Source of the DNA: Streptomyces sp. NBC_01116
Lineage (GTDB): Bacteria; Actinomycetota; Actinomycetes; Streptomycetales; Streptomycetaceae
Assembly: GCF_041435495.1 (NCBI RefSeq)
Contig: NZ_CP108644.1
Location: forward strand, 3,581,501 to 3,645,500
Length of the DNA: 64,000 nucleotides
Direction: 5' to 3'
In this document: piece after piece, positions 45,619-54,504 of the stretch
Layout: every line of letters begins with the position of its first letter
Position numbering within the stretch: position 1 is the stretch's first letter
Program-made: the position numbers and the translations under genes
The notes under the pieces: generated by a model
Told to the model about the DNA's origin: nothing
Databases searched by the model: none
The model's input: the letters and a program-made list of their open reading frames with translations, nothing else

Positions 45619-47403
45619 TCACGGAATGGCCAGATCTTTATACATGCCTACGAACGACAGTTTTGGCCCCGCGGTCAGTTGCGGCGCTTCTCGCTCGCGA
45701 TGGGCCCAGGCCGTTGTAATCCCCTTTGCCAGTGCTGCCTTGCAGTCGTTGAGATCGATCTTGGGGACGCCCCAGTCATCAACCAGTCGCCGCTGGCGCG
45801 AGAAGTAGGATTTCGCAGTTTCGCTAAGATCCAGACGACGGCTGAGCGTCTCTGCGACCCGCACCCCCGTGGCAAGCTCTTCCATGGGGACTGCCTGGTG
45901 CATAGATGCCATAGCCCATCCCACGGCAGCGAGCGCGATCTCGAGGTGGCGAGGCCCTGGAGACCTGATTCCCTGCAAGTCCGATAGTGAGATTGCCGCG
46001 AGCCAGACATCCATGCCACGATTTCCTAGCATACCCTCGGCACTCGCCCATTCGAGATAGAAAACTCTTTCCTTGTCGGCAAGGGTCCGATCTCGCATTG
46101 AAGAAAGCCTTTTGGAAGCCTTTTCCGAGATGAACGCCGCTTCATCAGCTTGATCCACTTTGCGCAGGATATGTGTAAGATTATGAATATAACCCAGGTC
46201 GTTCGGCTCCTCGGCGACCGCCGCCCTGGCAGTGGCCAGGGCGACATCCGGCCGTGACCTCACAAGAGAGCGACACAGGTTAGGGTATTTTTCGTAATCG
46301 CGAATAAAATGATGACGTCCAGCTCGAATGGCAGACCGGACCAGATTGGCGTACGTTTCTGAAAGATCTACATTGAATTGTTCCGCGACCCTGAGACAAG
46401 CGTCAGCGACGAGTCTATGACGGGTCACTACACCACCTCCTGCCATGGTGACTGCGGCCTCGTCCCGCAGCGGAACCACGATCTCGCTTATCACGCTGGA
46501 AGCCGATACGCCGAGCGCCTCCGCGAGAACACTTGGCGCGAGGTGCAGGCGCTCCGAATGCGCAGCTGCAATGTACAGGAAAGCGCTGGACAGCGTAACT
46601 CCCGAGCAGGTCCTCCGGGTGGTAAGAGACCTCATCAAATCTCGCACGCGATCAGTAAAATAATCGCCATAACGCACACGAATCATTCCGCCAAGCAGTG
46701 CACCGTCCTCTTCAGCCGCCTCTTCGCGAACTGCCCTCAGAAGTTCCGCTACGCGCAAACCCTCATTATCCCAATGAGTCAGGCGACCGAGTCCCTTTTC
46801 GCCATACTGACTCCATGCAGCCATCACTAGCCCTGCATCAGCCTCGCCCAACCCTCTCAGGTAGACCTTCCTGTATCCAATATGCGTCGCCCAGGGATAT
46901 CCATCACCTTGGACATTACCCCAATCGATCGAACGAGACACTGCGACATAGGAAATATCCGACCGTTTCACCCGGTTCACGACCTGGAATAGATCGTTGG
47001 CTATTTCCTCTGCGTCGTCACTGAAGAGAATGTAGTGCTTACCCGTGGGCAGTGACTGCACGAGTGAGGTCTCAAGGGTTGCGCTCGGAGATCTCCACAA
47101 CACCACAGAGTCGGGTGCAGAACGAGCGATATCGACTGCACACTGCATGGCGACTGTCGTCTTCCCCTCACCGCTCGCTCCGTAAATCAATCGAAGCCGT
47201 CCTACCGGAGATTCCGGGGAGTGCCCCTTGAGCTCCGCCGCTAGAGCTTGCGCCACATCGCGTTGTGGAATATTGCCACTCAAGATGTCGCCCCAGGAGG
47301 GTGGACGCCCGTCGAAGTAAGATAGAATTTCCTTTTCGGAACGATTGACGGAAGTTCGCTGCAGGAAATTTTCATCTATGTGAAACCAGCCAGTTTCTCG
47401 CAT
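45619..47403 (-). CDS. STAND-like P-loop NTPase with C-terminal helical repeats
   Basis: 594-residue NTPase. A short N-terminal region is followed by Walker A GASGEGKT (75-82). The Walker B candidate is YILFSDD (124-130), and a VAVSR sensor-1-type motif (153-157) matches the hhhTSR pattern of STAND ATPases. Winged-helix-like (LAPSVLAEALGVSASSVISE) and then helical repeats of TPR type (PNDLGYIHNLTHILRKVD) follow. GGGAGG precedes the ATG. Codon use has fewer G/C third positions than neighbours, indicating transfer. It is 41 bp downstream of the DUF4062 gene and almost certainly in its operon. Likely role: signal-sensing switch in a defence or stress system (inference). Confidence 0.8.
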   Translation of the reverse strand: MRETGWFHIDENFLQRTSVNRSEKEILSYFDGRPPSWGDILSGNIPQRDVAQALAAELKGHSPESPVGRLRLIYGASGEGKTTVAMQCAVDIARSAPDSVVLWRSPSATLETSLVQSLPTGKHYILFSDDAEEIANDLFQVVNRVKRSDISYVAVSRSIDWGNVQGDGYPWATHIGYRKVYLRGLGEADAGLVMAAWSQYGEKGLGRLTHWDNEGLRVAELLRAVREEAAEEDGALLGGMIRVRYGDYFTDRVRDLMRSLTTRRTCSGVTLSSAFLYIAAAHSERLHLAPSVLAEALGVSASSVISEIVVPLRDEAAVTMAGGGVVTRHRLVADACLRVAEQFNVDLSETYANLVRSAIRAGRHHFIRDYEKYPNLCRSLVRSRPDVALATARAAVAEEPNDLGYIHNLTHILRKVDQADEAAFISEKASKRLSSMRDRTLADKERVFYLEWASAEGMLGNRGMDVWLAAISLSDLQGIRSPGPRHLEIALAAVGWAMASMHQAVPMEELATGVRVAETLSRRLDLSETAKSYFSRQRRLVDDWGVPKIDLNDCKAALAKGITTAWAHREREAPQLTAGPKLSFVGMYKDLAIP

Positions 47404-47444
47404 GCAGGGTCACCTCCCAGTAACGCCTCTCCTGTAAAGAGTCC

Positions 47445-48320
47445 TTACGCTAACCGAAGACTGGCGACGTTCTCCTGCTCTCCCCGGGGGTCGGTCCACG
47501 AAACCTTGCAACTTACTTGAGGGGCGCTCACAAGACTGGCGGCAATATGGAACCGAACCTCACTGCGCGGCGCCAGAACCGGAAGATCCGGGCCAGCCCC
47601 TTCTCGTTCGGTAATGATGTCCCAGGAATTACCATGAGGCGAGTCGGTCTTTGTTTCGACGCGTAGATCCCGGGCTGCCCCTTCTCCCGTGTTACTCAGC
47701 ACGAGGTGCCAATTCCGTTTCCCTGAGCGATCGACAGCATCAACGCGTGGCCACACCTCTGCAACAGGTTCTCTCCCTGAGAGATGTTCCAGCTGGAAGT
47801 CGTTCTTAGCTTCTTCTCGTGAAACTGCTGCAACGAGGATGGTTTCGGCATGACGAGCCAATTCAGCGTCAGTCGAGTAGTCAAGAATCAAGGCTGAGGA
47901 TTCGATCTTTGTGATGTACTCATCCAGCCGTGTCGCTTGAATCAGGTCAATCCCGCCTACATCCACGGGACGGCGACACCTGAGAACACTCACATGCTTT
48001 CCGCTCTCGCTGAGCCGAGAGATCTCCTCTGCGGTACCCGACTCGTGGAGATCCGTGGGAGTACCCAGCCGGTTGGCGAAGATTGCAATGCATGCATCAC
48101 ATTTATCCACAAGTTGCCGGTTCAGGATTTTCTGAGGTGGCTGACCGAATTCTGCTGCCGCGTGGGTCCCCCACGAGATAGGCATGATGATTGACCCGAA
48201 CTGCTCGCCATAGACGCCGTTCCAGCGGTTGATCGATTGCTGAACGATCAGCAAATCTTCACGTGGCACGTCACCGGGAGAGGAGATAAGGAGGCGCCGA
48301 ACTGAGGCACTGAAAGCCAT
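47445..48320 (-). CDS. DUF4062 (TIR-like fold) protein
   Basis: 291-residue protein. Residues 5-140 are a DUF4062 domain: RRLLISSPGDVPRED, IIMPISWGTHAAAEFGQPPQ, CDACIAIFANRLGTPT (74-89) and ESGTAEEI (93-100) match the family blocks. DUF4062 belongs to the TIR/Toll-like superfamily by published fold analysis as I recall it. The C-terminal 110 residues look like an Ig-like beta-sandwich (NWHLVLSNTGEGAARDLRVE). AGGAG sits 5 nt before the ATG. It is first in a two-gene operon with a STAND-like NTPase. In animals DUF4062 is fused to NACHT-type NTPases (NWD1, TEP1), which supports a functional pair. Confidence 0.85.
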   Translation of the reverse strand: MAFSASVRRLLISSPGDVPREDLLIVQQSINRWNGVYGEQFGSIIMPISWGTHAAAEFGQPPQKILNRQLVDKCDACIAIFANRLGTPTDLHESGTAEEISRLSESGKHVSVLRCRRPVDVGGIDLIQATRLDEYITKIESSALILDYSTDAELARHAETILVAAVSREEAKNDFQLEHLSGREPVAEVWPRVDAVDRSGKRNWHLVLSNTGEGAARDLRVETKTDSPHGNSWDIITEREGAGPDLPVLAPRSEVRFHIAASLVSAPQVSCKVSWTDPRGEQENVASLRLA

Positions 48321-48397
48321 GCAAGCTCCTGTATCACTGTTCAAGCCCTGAACCGTGAGTGTGAGCATAGCGAAGGAATCGCCCCACGAGAGCGGAC

Positions 48398-48484
48398 TTA
48401 CAGCAGGTCATCATCCTGACGGTGTTCGGCGCTGGCTGCCTCTTGGCCGACCTGTCCAGCCAATTTATGCAGAAAAGGTGACAT
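48398..48484 (-). CDS. Possible 28-aa peptide upstream of the DUF4062 operon
   Basis: The frame MSPFLHKLAGQVGQEAASAE ends in HRQDDDLL then TAA. It is amphipathic, acidic at the C-terminus, and lies 77 bp upstream of the DUF4062 start. No strong ribosome site. It could be a remnant of a longer gene: the same frame extends upstream with low plausibility. Confidence 0.25.
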   Translation of the reverse strand: MSPFLHKLAGQVGQEAASAEHRQDDDLL

Positions 48485-48859
48485 ACGGCGCTTATCCGTT
48501 GTATTGAAGCGATCGTCTGGCTCTCGGTGGACCGGACAGTGATCTTCAGGGTGCTGGCGAACACCTCCCCTTCGCGGTACGTCCTCGCCGCAGGATCGAG
48601 CAAGTACGTATACACCAGGGGTGTGCCCGCACGACCTCGGCCGAGATGGACACGCCTCCCGGTCTCTGCGCGGCAGACCCGCTCCCGCTGCCCTCAGCGT
48701 CTGACTGTCACGTGCGAACGGCACGGAGACCTTGGTCGCCTCGATGCTGTCCCTTGCCGAGTGGAGGTGGCGAGTTGTGCTCATGAGCCTCGGGCCCCAC
48801 CACGCAGCCGCTCCGGTGCCGACCTGCGGCCCTGTGAGGGCCACGGCACTGCACACACC

Positions 48860-48892
48860 GGAAAGACCCAGGCCTCCGACCTGGGACTTTCC
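48860..48892 (-). terminator. Hairpin terminator of the monooxygenase gene
   Basis: GGAAAGACCCAGG pairs with CCTGGGACTTTCC with one A-C mismatch across a 7-base loop. It lies 12 bp downstream of the monooxygenase stop and insulates the island. Confidence 0.8.
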
Positions 48893-48904
48893 GCGTCGGG
48901 CCCC

Positions 48905-49261
48905 CTAGGGCGCGGTGAGTTCCACGACGACGTCGTAGACGGCCGGGTTCGGGGTCACCGGTTGCTTCGCCTCCTCGCGCGCGGCCCGGGTCCGGGCGGA
49001 GAACTCGGGGTCGGCGGTGGCGGCCTCCCACGCCTCCTGGCTCTCCCAGTGGGAGACGTTCACGAGCTGGAAGCGGGAACCGGAGGAGCGGGCCCGGTGC
49101 ATCCGGGAGTCGATGAAGCCGGGCTTGTCCCGCATGAGGCGGGCCCGCTCCTCCCACTTCCCGACGAACGCGTCGAGTTCGTCGGCGGCTATCTCGAAGA
49201 CGTTGATGAAGGTGACGGGCGATCCCGGTGTGCCGGCGGCTAAGCCGTTCTCTGTGGTCAT
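48905..49261 (-). CDS. Antibiotic biosynthesis monooxygenase (ABM) family protein
   Basis: 118-residue ferredoxin-like alpha+beta protein. It has the ABM pattern VTFINVFEIAADELDAFVGKWEE, a conserved Trp/His region LVNVSHWESQEAWEAA, and FSARTRAA. The family includes cofactor-free monooxygenases and heme-degrading or quinol-acting proteins, so a secondary-metabolite role is not implied. The downstream hairpin terminator separates it from the DUF4062 island. Confidence 0.85.
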   Translation of the reverse strand: MTTENGLAAGTPGSPVTFINVFEIAADELDAFVGKWEERARLMRDKPGFIDSRMHRARSSGSRFQLVNVSHWESQEAWEAATADPEFSARTRAAREEAKQPVTPNPAVYDVVVELTAP

Positions 49262-49289
49262 GCCGCAACTCCAGAAACCGGCCGGCCGC

Positions 49290-49727
49290 CTACTGCGGGC
49301 GGCCCAGCGCCCACCCCGACACGTCGGAGAGGCGTCCGCGCCACAGCGGCAGGGAGACCGGGCTCATCGCCCCGACGACGAGCGTGACGTCCCGCAGATG
49401 GATCCAGCGGGGCAGGCGGGCCGTCCCCGCGTCCTCGTCGGCGCGCAGTTCCCGTACGCCCTGGTCGACCGTCTCGGGGAACTCGGCGAGCAGGTTGGCC
49501 CCCTCGCCCTCGACCTGGCGCAGGCTCCTGGCCCACTCGGCCTTCCACTGCTCGTGGCCGATGACGTCCCCGTGCAGGACGCCGCCGGGGTGCGTGAGCG
49601 TGAGGGGCAGGCTGGAGCGCGGGTCCTCGTCGAGGAGCTGGATGAGCAGCTGGAGCTGAAGGTCGGGCAGGGGTTCGGTGATCACCGCGGCGGACGGTGC
49701 CGGTGAGGTGTCGGCGGTGGCGCTCAT
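49290..49727 (-). CDS. Hypothetical protein, 145 aa
   Basis: Soluble protein beginning MSATADTSPAPSAAVITEP. A helix-rich segment LQLQLLIQLLDEDPRSSLPLTL and an aromatic C-terminus VSLPLWRGRLSDVSGW are visible. It lies 28 bp upstream of the ABM gene on the same strand, suggesting cotranscription. Family not recognised, although the size and edge strand pattern resemble small conserved Streptomyces proteins. Confidence 0.68.
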   Translation of the reverse strand: MSATADTSPAPSAAVITEPLPDLQLQLLIQLLDEDPRSSLPLTLTHPGGVLHGDVIGHEQWKAEWARSLRQVEGEGANLLAEFPETVDQGVRELRADEDAGTARLPRWIHLRDVTLVVGAMSPVSLPLWRGRLSDVSGWALGRPQ

Positions 49728-49818
49728 GGGCCCTTCCCTTCACATGGCGGACGACGGTCGTGCTCCCCATCTGCCCCGCGAGCGCGGGAACACGCCCCCG
49801 GGAACGGCGGGGCGGTCC

Positions 49819-51045
49819 TCAGAGGAAGCGGCGGATGGGGACGACGGCCGCTTCCCGGGCCCGCTGGAGGAGGTCGCGGCGCTTCCACCGCCCGCGCTCG
49901 ATCAGCACGCTCTTCTCCCGGTCCTCCTCGAAGTGGCCGTCGAGGGTCGCGGTGAAGTCCCGGTCGAGGACGGCGAGCATGACCTCCTCGTCGTGGTCGA
50001 GCGAGCGCCGGTTGAAGTTGGTGGAGCCGATGAGCGAGGCGACCCGGTCGATGGTGAGGGACTTCGTGTGCATCATCGTCGGCTGGTACTGGTAGATCTT
50101 CACGCCGCAGGCGGTCAGCTCCTCGTAGAAGCGCTGCCCGGCGAGCTGGCAGACCCGCTTGTCGGTGTGCGGGCCGGGCAGCAGGATCTCGACCTCCACC
50201 CCGCGCCGGGCGGCGGCGCAGAGGAGCCCGGTGAAGTAGGCGTCGGGAGCGAAGTAGGCGGTGGTGAGGCGGATGCGCTCCTCGGCGGACTCCAGGACGA
50301 CCCGGATCAGGGTCTGCATGTCCTGCCAGCCGAAGGAGGCGGAGCCGCGCACCACCTGGACGACGGCGTCGCCGTCGTGCTCCTCCGTGACGAACCGGTC
50401 GTGCTCGTCGAAGAGTTCGTCGTGGCACTCGGCCCAGTTCTGGGCGAACGCGGCGGCCAGCCCGTCGACGGCGGGCCCGGTGACCTTCACGTGGGTGTCG
50501 CGCCACTCGCGTTCGTTGCGGGCGTCACCGCACCATTCCTCGGCTATCCCGACACCGCCGGTGAACGCGGTGCGCTCGTCGACGACGAGGACCTTGCGGT
50601 GGCAGCGGTGGTTCTGCTTGAGCGGCGAGAGGTAGAGGGGCTTGCGGAACCAGGTGACGGTGACCCCGGCCTCGTCCATCAGGGCCAGCTGGTCCTTCTC
50701 GATGAGCCGTGAACCGAACCCGTCGAGCATGAGCCGCACCCGGACCCCGGCGCGGGCCCGGTCGGCCAGCGCCTCGGCGAAATCGTGGGCGATGTCACCG
50801 CGCCAGTAGACGAAGGTCATCAGGTCGATGGTGTGCTCGGCGCCCCGGATGGCGTCCAGCATCGCGCCGAAGATCTCGTCACCGTTACGGAGCGGGAGGA
50901 GGGCGTTCCCCTCGGTGGCGGCGATCCCGATCAGTCGCTCCAGTCTGCGTCTGAGCCGCAGGGACCGCTCCTCGCAGGTGCGGGTGTCCAGGGCGATGGG
51001 GTCGGAGGTTTCGGAGGCTTCGGAAGCTTCGGCGGTCGCGGACAT
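49819..51045 (-). CDS. Phospholipase D-like / cardiolipin-synthase-type protein
   Basis: 408-residue PLD superfamily enzyme. The first HKD motif is HRKVLVVD with H149, K151 and D156. The second, MMHTKSLTID, is in the C-terminal half with the GSTNFNRRS tail. It lacks the N-terminal membrane anchor of canonical cardiolipin synthases, so phosphatidyl transfer at the membrane or a soluble PLD activity are both possible. Starts at ATG with a weak GGTGA-type ribosome site. The hypothetical gene is downstream. Confidence 0.9.
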   Translation of the reverse strand: MSATAEASEASETSDPIALDTRTCEERSLRLRRRLERLIGIAATEGNALLPLRNGDEIFGAMLDAIRGAEHTIDLMTFVYWRGDIAHDFAEALADRARAGVRVRLMLDGFGSRLIEKDQLALMDEAGVTVTWFRKPLYLSPLKQNHRCHRKVLVVDERTAFTGGVGIAEEWCGDARNEREWRDTHVKVTGPAVDGLAAAFAQNWAECHDELFDEHDRFVTEEHDGDAVVQVVRGSASFGWQDMQTLIRVVLESAEERIRLTTAYFAPDAYFTGLLCAAARRGVEVEILLPGPHTDKRVCQLAGQRFYEELTACGVKIYQYQPTMMHTKSLTIDRVASLIGSTNFNRRSLDHDEEVMLAVLDRDFTATLDGHFEEDREKSVLIERGRWKRRDLLQRAREAAVVPIRRFL

Positions 51046-51213
51046 GGGTCACCTGGTGGGGAGGCGGGCTGGGCGGCCGTCCGGTCGGAACCGGACGGAC
51101 CGCGAGGACCCGGCGACTGTACTCCTGTGCGAATCCGGACGGAATCGCCTTCCGGCCCGAGGGGCGGGTACGCGCCCTTCTGCCGGTGGGCGGGAACGGT
51201 GCCGGGCCTCGCC

Positions 51214-52644
51214 TCAGGTCGCGGGCTCCCACCCGATCTCCTCGTTGCCGTACACGTACTCCGGCCGCCCCTTCATCCCGCTGAGGCGGAAGGGCTTCCC
51301 GTGGTCGTCGATCCGCACCACGCCCTCCTTGCCACCGCTGCTCCACTCCAGCTCCAGGTACCAGGTGACGTCGTAGGCGACGGCCTTCATGTCGAGGTTG
51401 AAGACCTCCACGTCCTCGGACGACACCCGGTACGGGAAGTCCACGGCCGGGACCTCGATGTCCCCCTGCGTCCCCGGCACCGGCCGGAGGGTGGGGTGCC
51501 CGGCGTCGAGGTGGGAGGCGAACGTCTGGGGCGTGATCCCGCTGCCGCAGCCGTTGCCCATCAGATACGCCGACCAGGGCAGCGGGGCCTTCCGCGAGGT
51601 CACCCGGACGTTCATGCCCTTGAGGACCACCGCCTCGCGCGAGGTCCCCTGCACGGTGAGCTGGAGCAGCATGTTCCCAGCGTCGACCCCGCCGTACGAC
51701 TCCGCCCAGCCGCGCCGGTCCTGCGGCGCGGGCGGCGGGTCGAGCTCGTCGGGCCCCCGGTCCACCAGGTAGTGCTGGCCGCAGGGTTCGTCCCAGTTGT
51801 ACGAGGAGATGCTGACGGCCGGCGGAGCACCGAGGCCCGTACCGCTACCGCTGCCGCCACCGGCTCCACCGCCCTGCGGCTGCCCCGGGCCGGAGCCCGC
51901 CGAGGGCTTCACGGACGGCGGTCCCGAGGGGGACGCGGAGGCGCTCGCCGAAGGGTCGGCCGAACTCGGGCTCGCGGAGGGCCGGGGCGTGGCCGAGGCG
52001 GCGGCTTCCGGCGTCGGCCCGGGGTCTCCGCCCGCGTCCTCCACCCGGTCCGCGGCGCTCCCGCCGTCCTTCTTCCCCGACCCGACGAGATCGGCGGCGA
52101 CGACGGTGGTGGGCACGAGGAGCGCGGCGACCCCGGCAGTGGCGATGAGCACCCGCGTACGCCGGGAGAGCCGGGCCCACCGGGAGCCCGCCCCAGGCCG
52201 GGCGCCACCGCTGGCACCACCTGACACCACCGACGGCTCGACGACTTCAGCGACTTCACCGGCTTCCACCGCCTCGGGATCAACACCGGTCGCAGGAACA
52301 CCGGCTGAAGCGGAGACAGGAGCAGGAGTAGGAGCGGGAACGGGAACGGGAACGGATACAGCAGCCGCCCCCGTCCCCGCCCCCGCGGGAGGACGCCGCC
52401 GCGCCGCGTCCGCCACGATCCACCGCCGGTGCACCTCCACCAGCTCGTCCCCCGACGCCCCGCACACCCGCGCGAACCGCTCCACGGGGGCGAACTCGTT
52501 CGGCACGGCGTCCCCGTTGCAGTACCGGTGGAGGGTCGACGTGCTGACGTGCAGCTTCCCCGCCAGCACCCCGTAGCTGCGCCCCGAACGGTCCTTCAGA
52601 TTCTTGAGCAGAGCCGCGAACTCCACGGCCTCCGGCGTCGCCAC
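51214..52644 (-). CDS. Membrane-anchored helix-turn-helix protein
   Basis: 476-residue protein. An N-terminal XRE-type HTH domain (residues 5-70, YGVLAGKLHVSTSTLHRYC) is followed by a Pro/Ala-rich linker. One transmembrane helix (VLIATAGVAALLVPTTVVAA, about 170-190) follows, then a 250-residue extracytoplasmic domain with NPxW-type aromatic strands. This architecture is typical of Streptomyces sensors that link extracellular ligands to transcription. The linker is highly repetitive Gly/Ser/Pro. Divergent from the DUF4232 lipoprotein, its likely target. Confidence 0.85.
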   Translation of the reverse strand: MATPEAVEFAALLKNLKDRSGRSYGVLAGKLHVSTSTLHRYCNGDAVPNEFAPVERFARVCGASGDELVEVHRRWIVADAARRRPPAGAGTGAAAVSVPVPVPAPTPAPVSASAGVPATGVDPEAVEAGEVAEVVEPSVVSGGASGGARPGAGSRWARLSRRTRVLIATAGVAALLVPTTVVAADLVGSGKKDGGSAADRVEDAGGDPGPTPEAAASATPRPSASPSSADPSASASASPSGPPSVKPSAGSGPGQPQGGGAGGGSGSGTGLGAPPAVSISSYNWDEPCGQHYLVDRGPDELDPPPAPQDRRGWAESYGGVDAGNMLLQLTVQGTSREAVVLKGMNVRVTSRKAPLPWSAYLMGNGCGSGITPQTFASHLDAGHPTLRPVPGTQGDIEVPAVDFPYRVSSEDVEVFNLDMKAVAYDVTWYLELEWSSGGKEGVVRIDDHGKPFRLSGMKGRPEYVYGNEEIGWEPAT

Positions 52645-52838
52645 GACGGCGTTCCCCTTCCTCGTGCGTCCCGGAACGGCGTTCCAGGGACGCGGAATTC
52701 CCGCAGGTCACCGTATGCGTAGACGTTCCAGCATCCCCAATGGTTCGGCAGGCGTTGCGGCCGGAATCCGCCGTCCCACAAGCTCGGACCAGACCACAGC
52801 GGCACCGCTGATCACCGAGTACGGGGAGTACCACCGCC

Positions 52839-53561
52839 ATGCGCACCAACCGCATCCGCACCACCGCCCTCGCCGCCACCGCCCTCGCGGCCGCCCTCTC
52901 GCTCACCGCCTGCGGCGGCGGCGAGGACAAGGCCATGGGGACCAAGCCGGCCGGCGCCGCCGAGACGGCGGCCCCCGCGGCGACGGGCACCGACGACAAG
53001 GCGCAGTCGGAGTCGGACGCGCCGGAGGCCGGAAAGCCCGAGACGCAGACCGTCCCCGCCGAGGGCAAGCACGCCGGCGGAAACGGCAACGGCGACAACA
53101 ACGGCAAGAAGCCGGAGACCGGGCCGAACAAGAAGGCCACGGCGTCGATCCCGGCCTGCACGCCCACGAACTCCAAGGTCAAGGTCTCCTCGGTGAGCCG
53201 CCCGATCAACCACCTGCTGCTGACGGTGACCAACACCGGCTCCACCAACTGCGCCGCCTACTACGCGCCGTTCCTCCGCTTCGACGGCGCGCAGGCGGTG
53301 TACCCGATCCTCGACGACAGCAAGCCGCAGGCGGTCGTCACGCTCGCCCCCGGCGAGGAGGCGTACGCGGGCATCGGTCTCCTCGGGGAGCCCGGACAGA
53401 ACGAGCCGGTCCCGAGCGACAACCTCGGCGTGATCATGGTCGACAAGAACAACAAGTCCAAGGGCGAGACCACGCTGAAGCTCCCGGCGGACACCGCCAC
53501 GGACGGCCTGGGCTTCGTCACCTACTGGCAGTCGGACGTCGAGAACGCCCTGATGTTCTGA
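52839..53561 (+). CDS. DUF4232 domain-containing lipoprotein
   Basis: 240-residue exported lipoprotein. The signal peptide ends in lipobox LTAC (residue 25), followed by a Lys/Glu/Ala-rich linker. The DUF4232 domain is about 115-235, with the NHLLLTVTNTGSTNC core and TYWQSDVENALMF end. Function unknown. GGGGAG lies 10 nt before the ATG. A 15-bp hairpin follows 44 bp after the stop. Confidence 0.87.
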   Translation: MRTNRIRTTALAATALAAALSLTACGGGEDKAMGTKPAGAAETAAPAATGTDDKAQSESDAPEAGKPETQTVPAEGKHAGGNGNGDNNGKKPETGPNKKATASIPACTPTNSKVKVSSVSRPINHLLLTVTNTGSTNCAAYYAPFLRFDGAQAVYPILDDSKPQAVVTLAPGEEAYAGIGLLGEPGQNEPVPSDNLGVIMVDKNNKSKGETTLKLPADTATDGLGFVTYWQSDVENALMF

Positions 53562-53605
53562 GCCTCGCGAGCCACCCCGGGCCAGTGCCTGACGTGCGGT
53601 GACTG

Positions 53606-53642
53606 TGCGCGACCCGTACATATTTCTTGTACGGGTCGCGCA
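53606..53642 (+). terminator. Hairpin terminator of the DUF4232 gene
   Basis: TGCGCGACCCGTACA (53606-53620) pairs perfectly with 53628-53642 over 15 bases across a 7-base A/T-rich loop. It separates the lipoprotein gene from the XRE/DUF397 pair. Confidence 0.88.
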
Positions 53643-53679
53643 TGCGTGAAGCGGGTCCCGGGGTGGGAGGGGGAACCGT

Positions 53680-54504
53680 ATGCACCCCAGAAAGCGACAG
53701 CGTAAGAACGCGTCGACGATGAAACTCGTGGGCAAGCTCCTGGCCCGGTTCCGCACCGAGGCGGGCATGACCCAGGTCGAACTGGCCCAGGCCTCGGGCG
53801 TACAGGAGGACACGATCGCCTCCGTCGAGCAGGGCAGACGGTCACTCGTGCCGGATCTGGCGGAGACGATCGACGATCTGCTGGACACCAAGGGCGCGCT
53901 GGCGACGGCGGTCGACAACATGCCGGAAGTCGACCTGATCCCGCTCTGGGCCGAGGACTACATCGACATGGAGCAGGACGCGCTGGCGCTCTCCTGGTAC
54001 GACAACCAGGTCATCCCGGGCCTGCTCCAGACGAAGGCGTACGCGCAGGCGGTGTTCGGCAACAAGGTCCCGGTCTACAGCCCGGAGGAGATCGAGACGC
54101 AGACGGCGACACGGCTGCAACGCCAGCAGATCCTGGACCGGAGGAAGCCGCCGACCACCAGCATCGTCATCTGGGAACCGGTTCTGATGATGAAACTGAC
54201 CTCGGACGAGGACCACCGGGAGCAGCTCCGTCACCTCTACGCGATGGCCCAACTCCCGGGCGTCTGCCTTCAGGTGCTCCCGCTCGACAGCAGGGTCCAC
54301 GCGGGCATCGACGGCCCCTTCATCCTCCTGGAGACACCGGACCACCAGCACGTCGCGTACACCGAGACCCAGCGCGGCAGCCAGCTGATCTCGGACCGGA
54401 ACGAGGTCAGCATCCTCGCCCAGAAATATGCGATGCTGCGAGCCCAGGCGCTCAGCCCCGTGGAGACCCTGCGCCTGCTGGCCCGCTTACTGGGAGAGAC
54501 ATGA
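53680..54504 (+). CDS. XRE regulator with DUF5753 (Scr1-type)
   Basis: 274-residue DNA-binding protein. The HTH is TQVELAQASGVQEDTIASVE at about 28-47. A DUF5753 domain follows from about 95 to the end, with WYDNQVIPGLLQTKAYAQAV and GIDGPFILLETPDHQHVAY as family markers. Such regulators are encoded next to DUF397 proteins. The pair is often described as a toxin/antitoxin-like or developmental module (BldB-like) in Streptomyces. GGGAGG precedes the ATG. The stop overlaps the DUF397 start. Confidence 0.92.
   Translation: MHPRKRQRKNASTMKLVGKLLARFRTEAGMTQVELAQASGVQEDTIASVEQGRRSLVPDLAETIDDLLDTKGALATAVDNMPEVDLIPLWAEDYIDMEQDALALSWYDNQVIPGLLQTKAYAQAVFGNKVPVYSPEEIETQTATRLQRQQILDRRKPPTTSIVIWEPVLMMKLTSDEDHREQLRHLYAMAQLPGVCLQVLPLDSRVHAGIDGPFILLETPDHQHVAYTETQRGSQLISDRNEVSILAQKYAMLRAQALSPVETLRLLARLLGET

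Larger units (their letters stand above)
48321..48904. other. 584-bp region upstream of the DUF4062 gene
   Basis: The promoter of the DUF4062 operon should lie in the left 100 bp. A TATGCT element on the minus strand near 48365 fits TANNNT but no good -35 was found. The rest has no confidently coding frame. A 28-codon frame is listed separately. The composition shifts back from lower to typical GC between about 48500 and 48700, marking the island edge. A hairpin ends the region. Confidence 0.45.
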
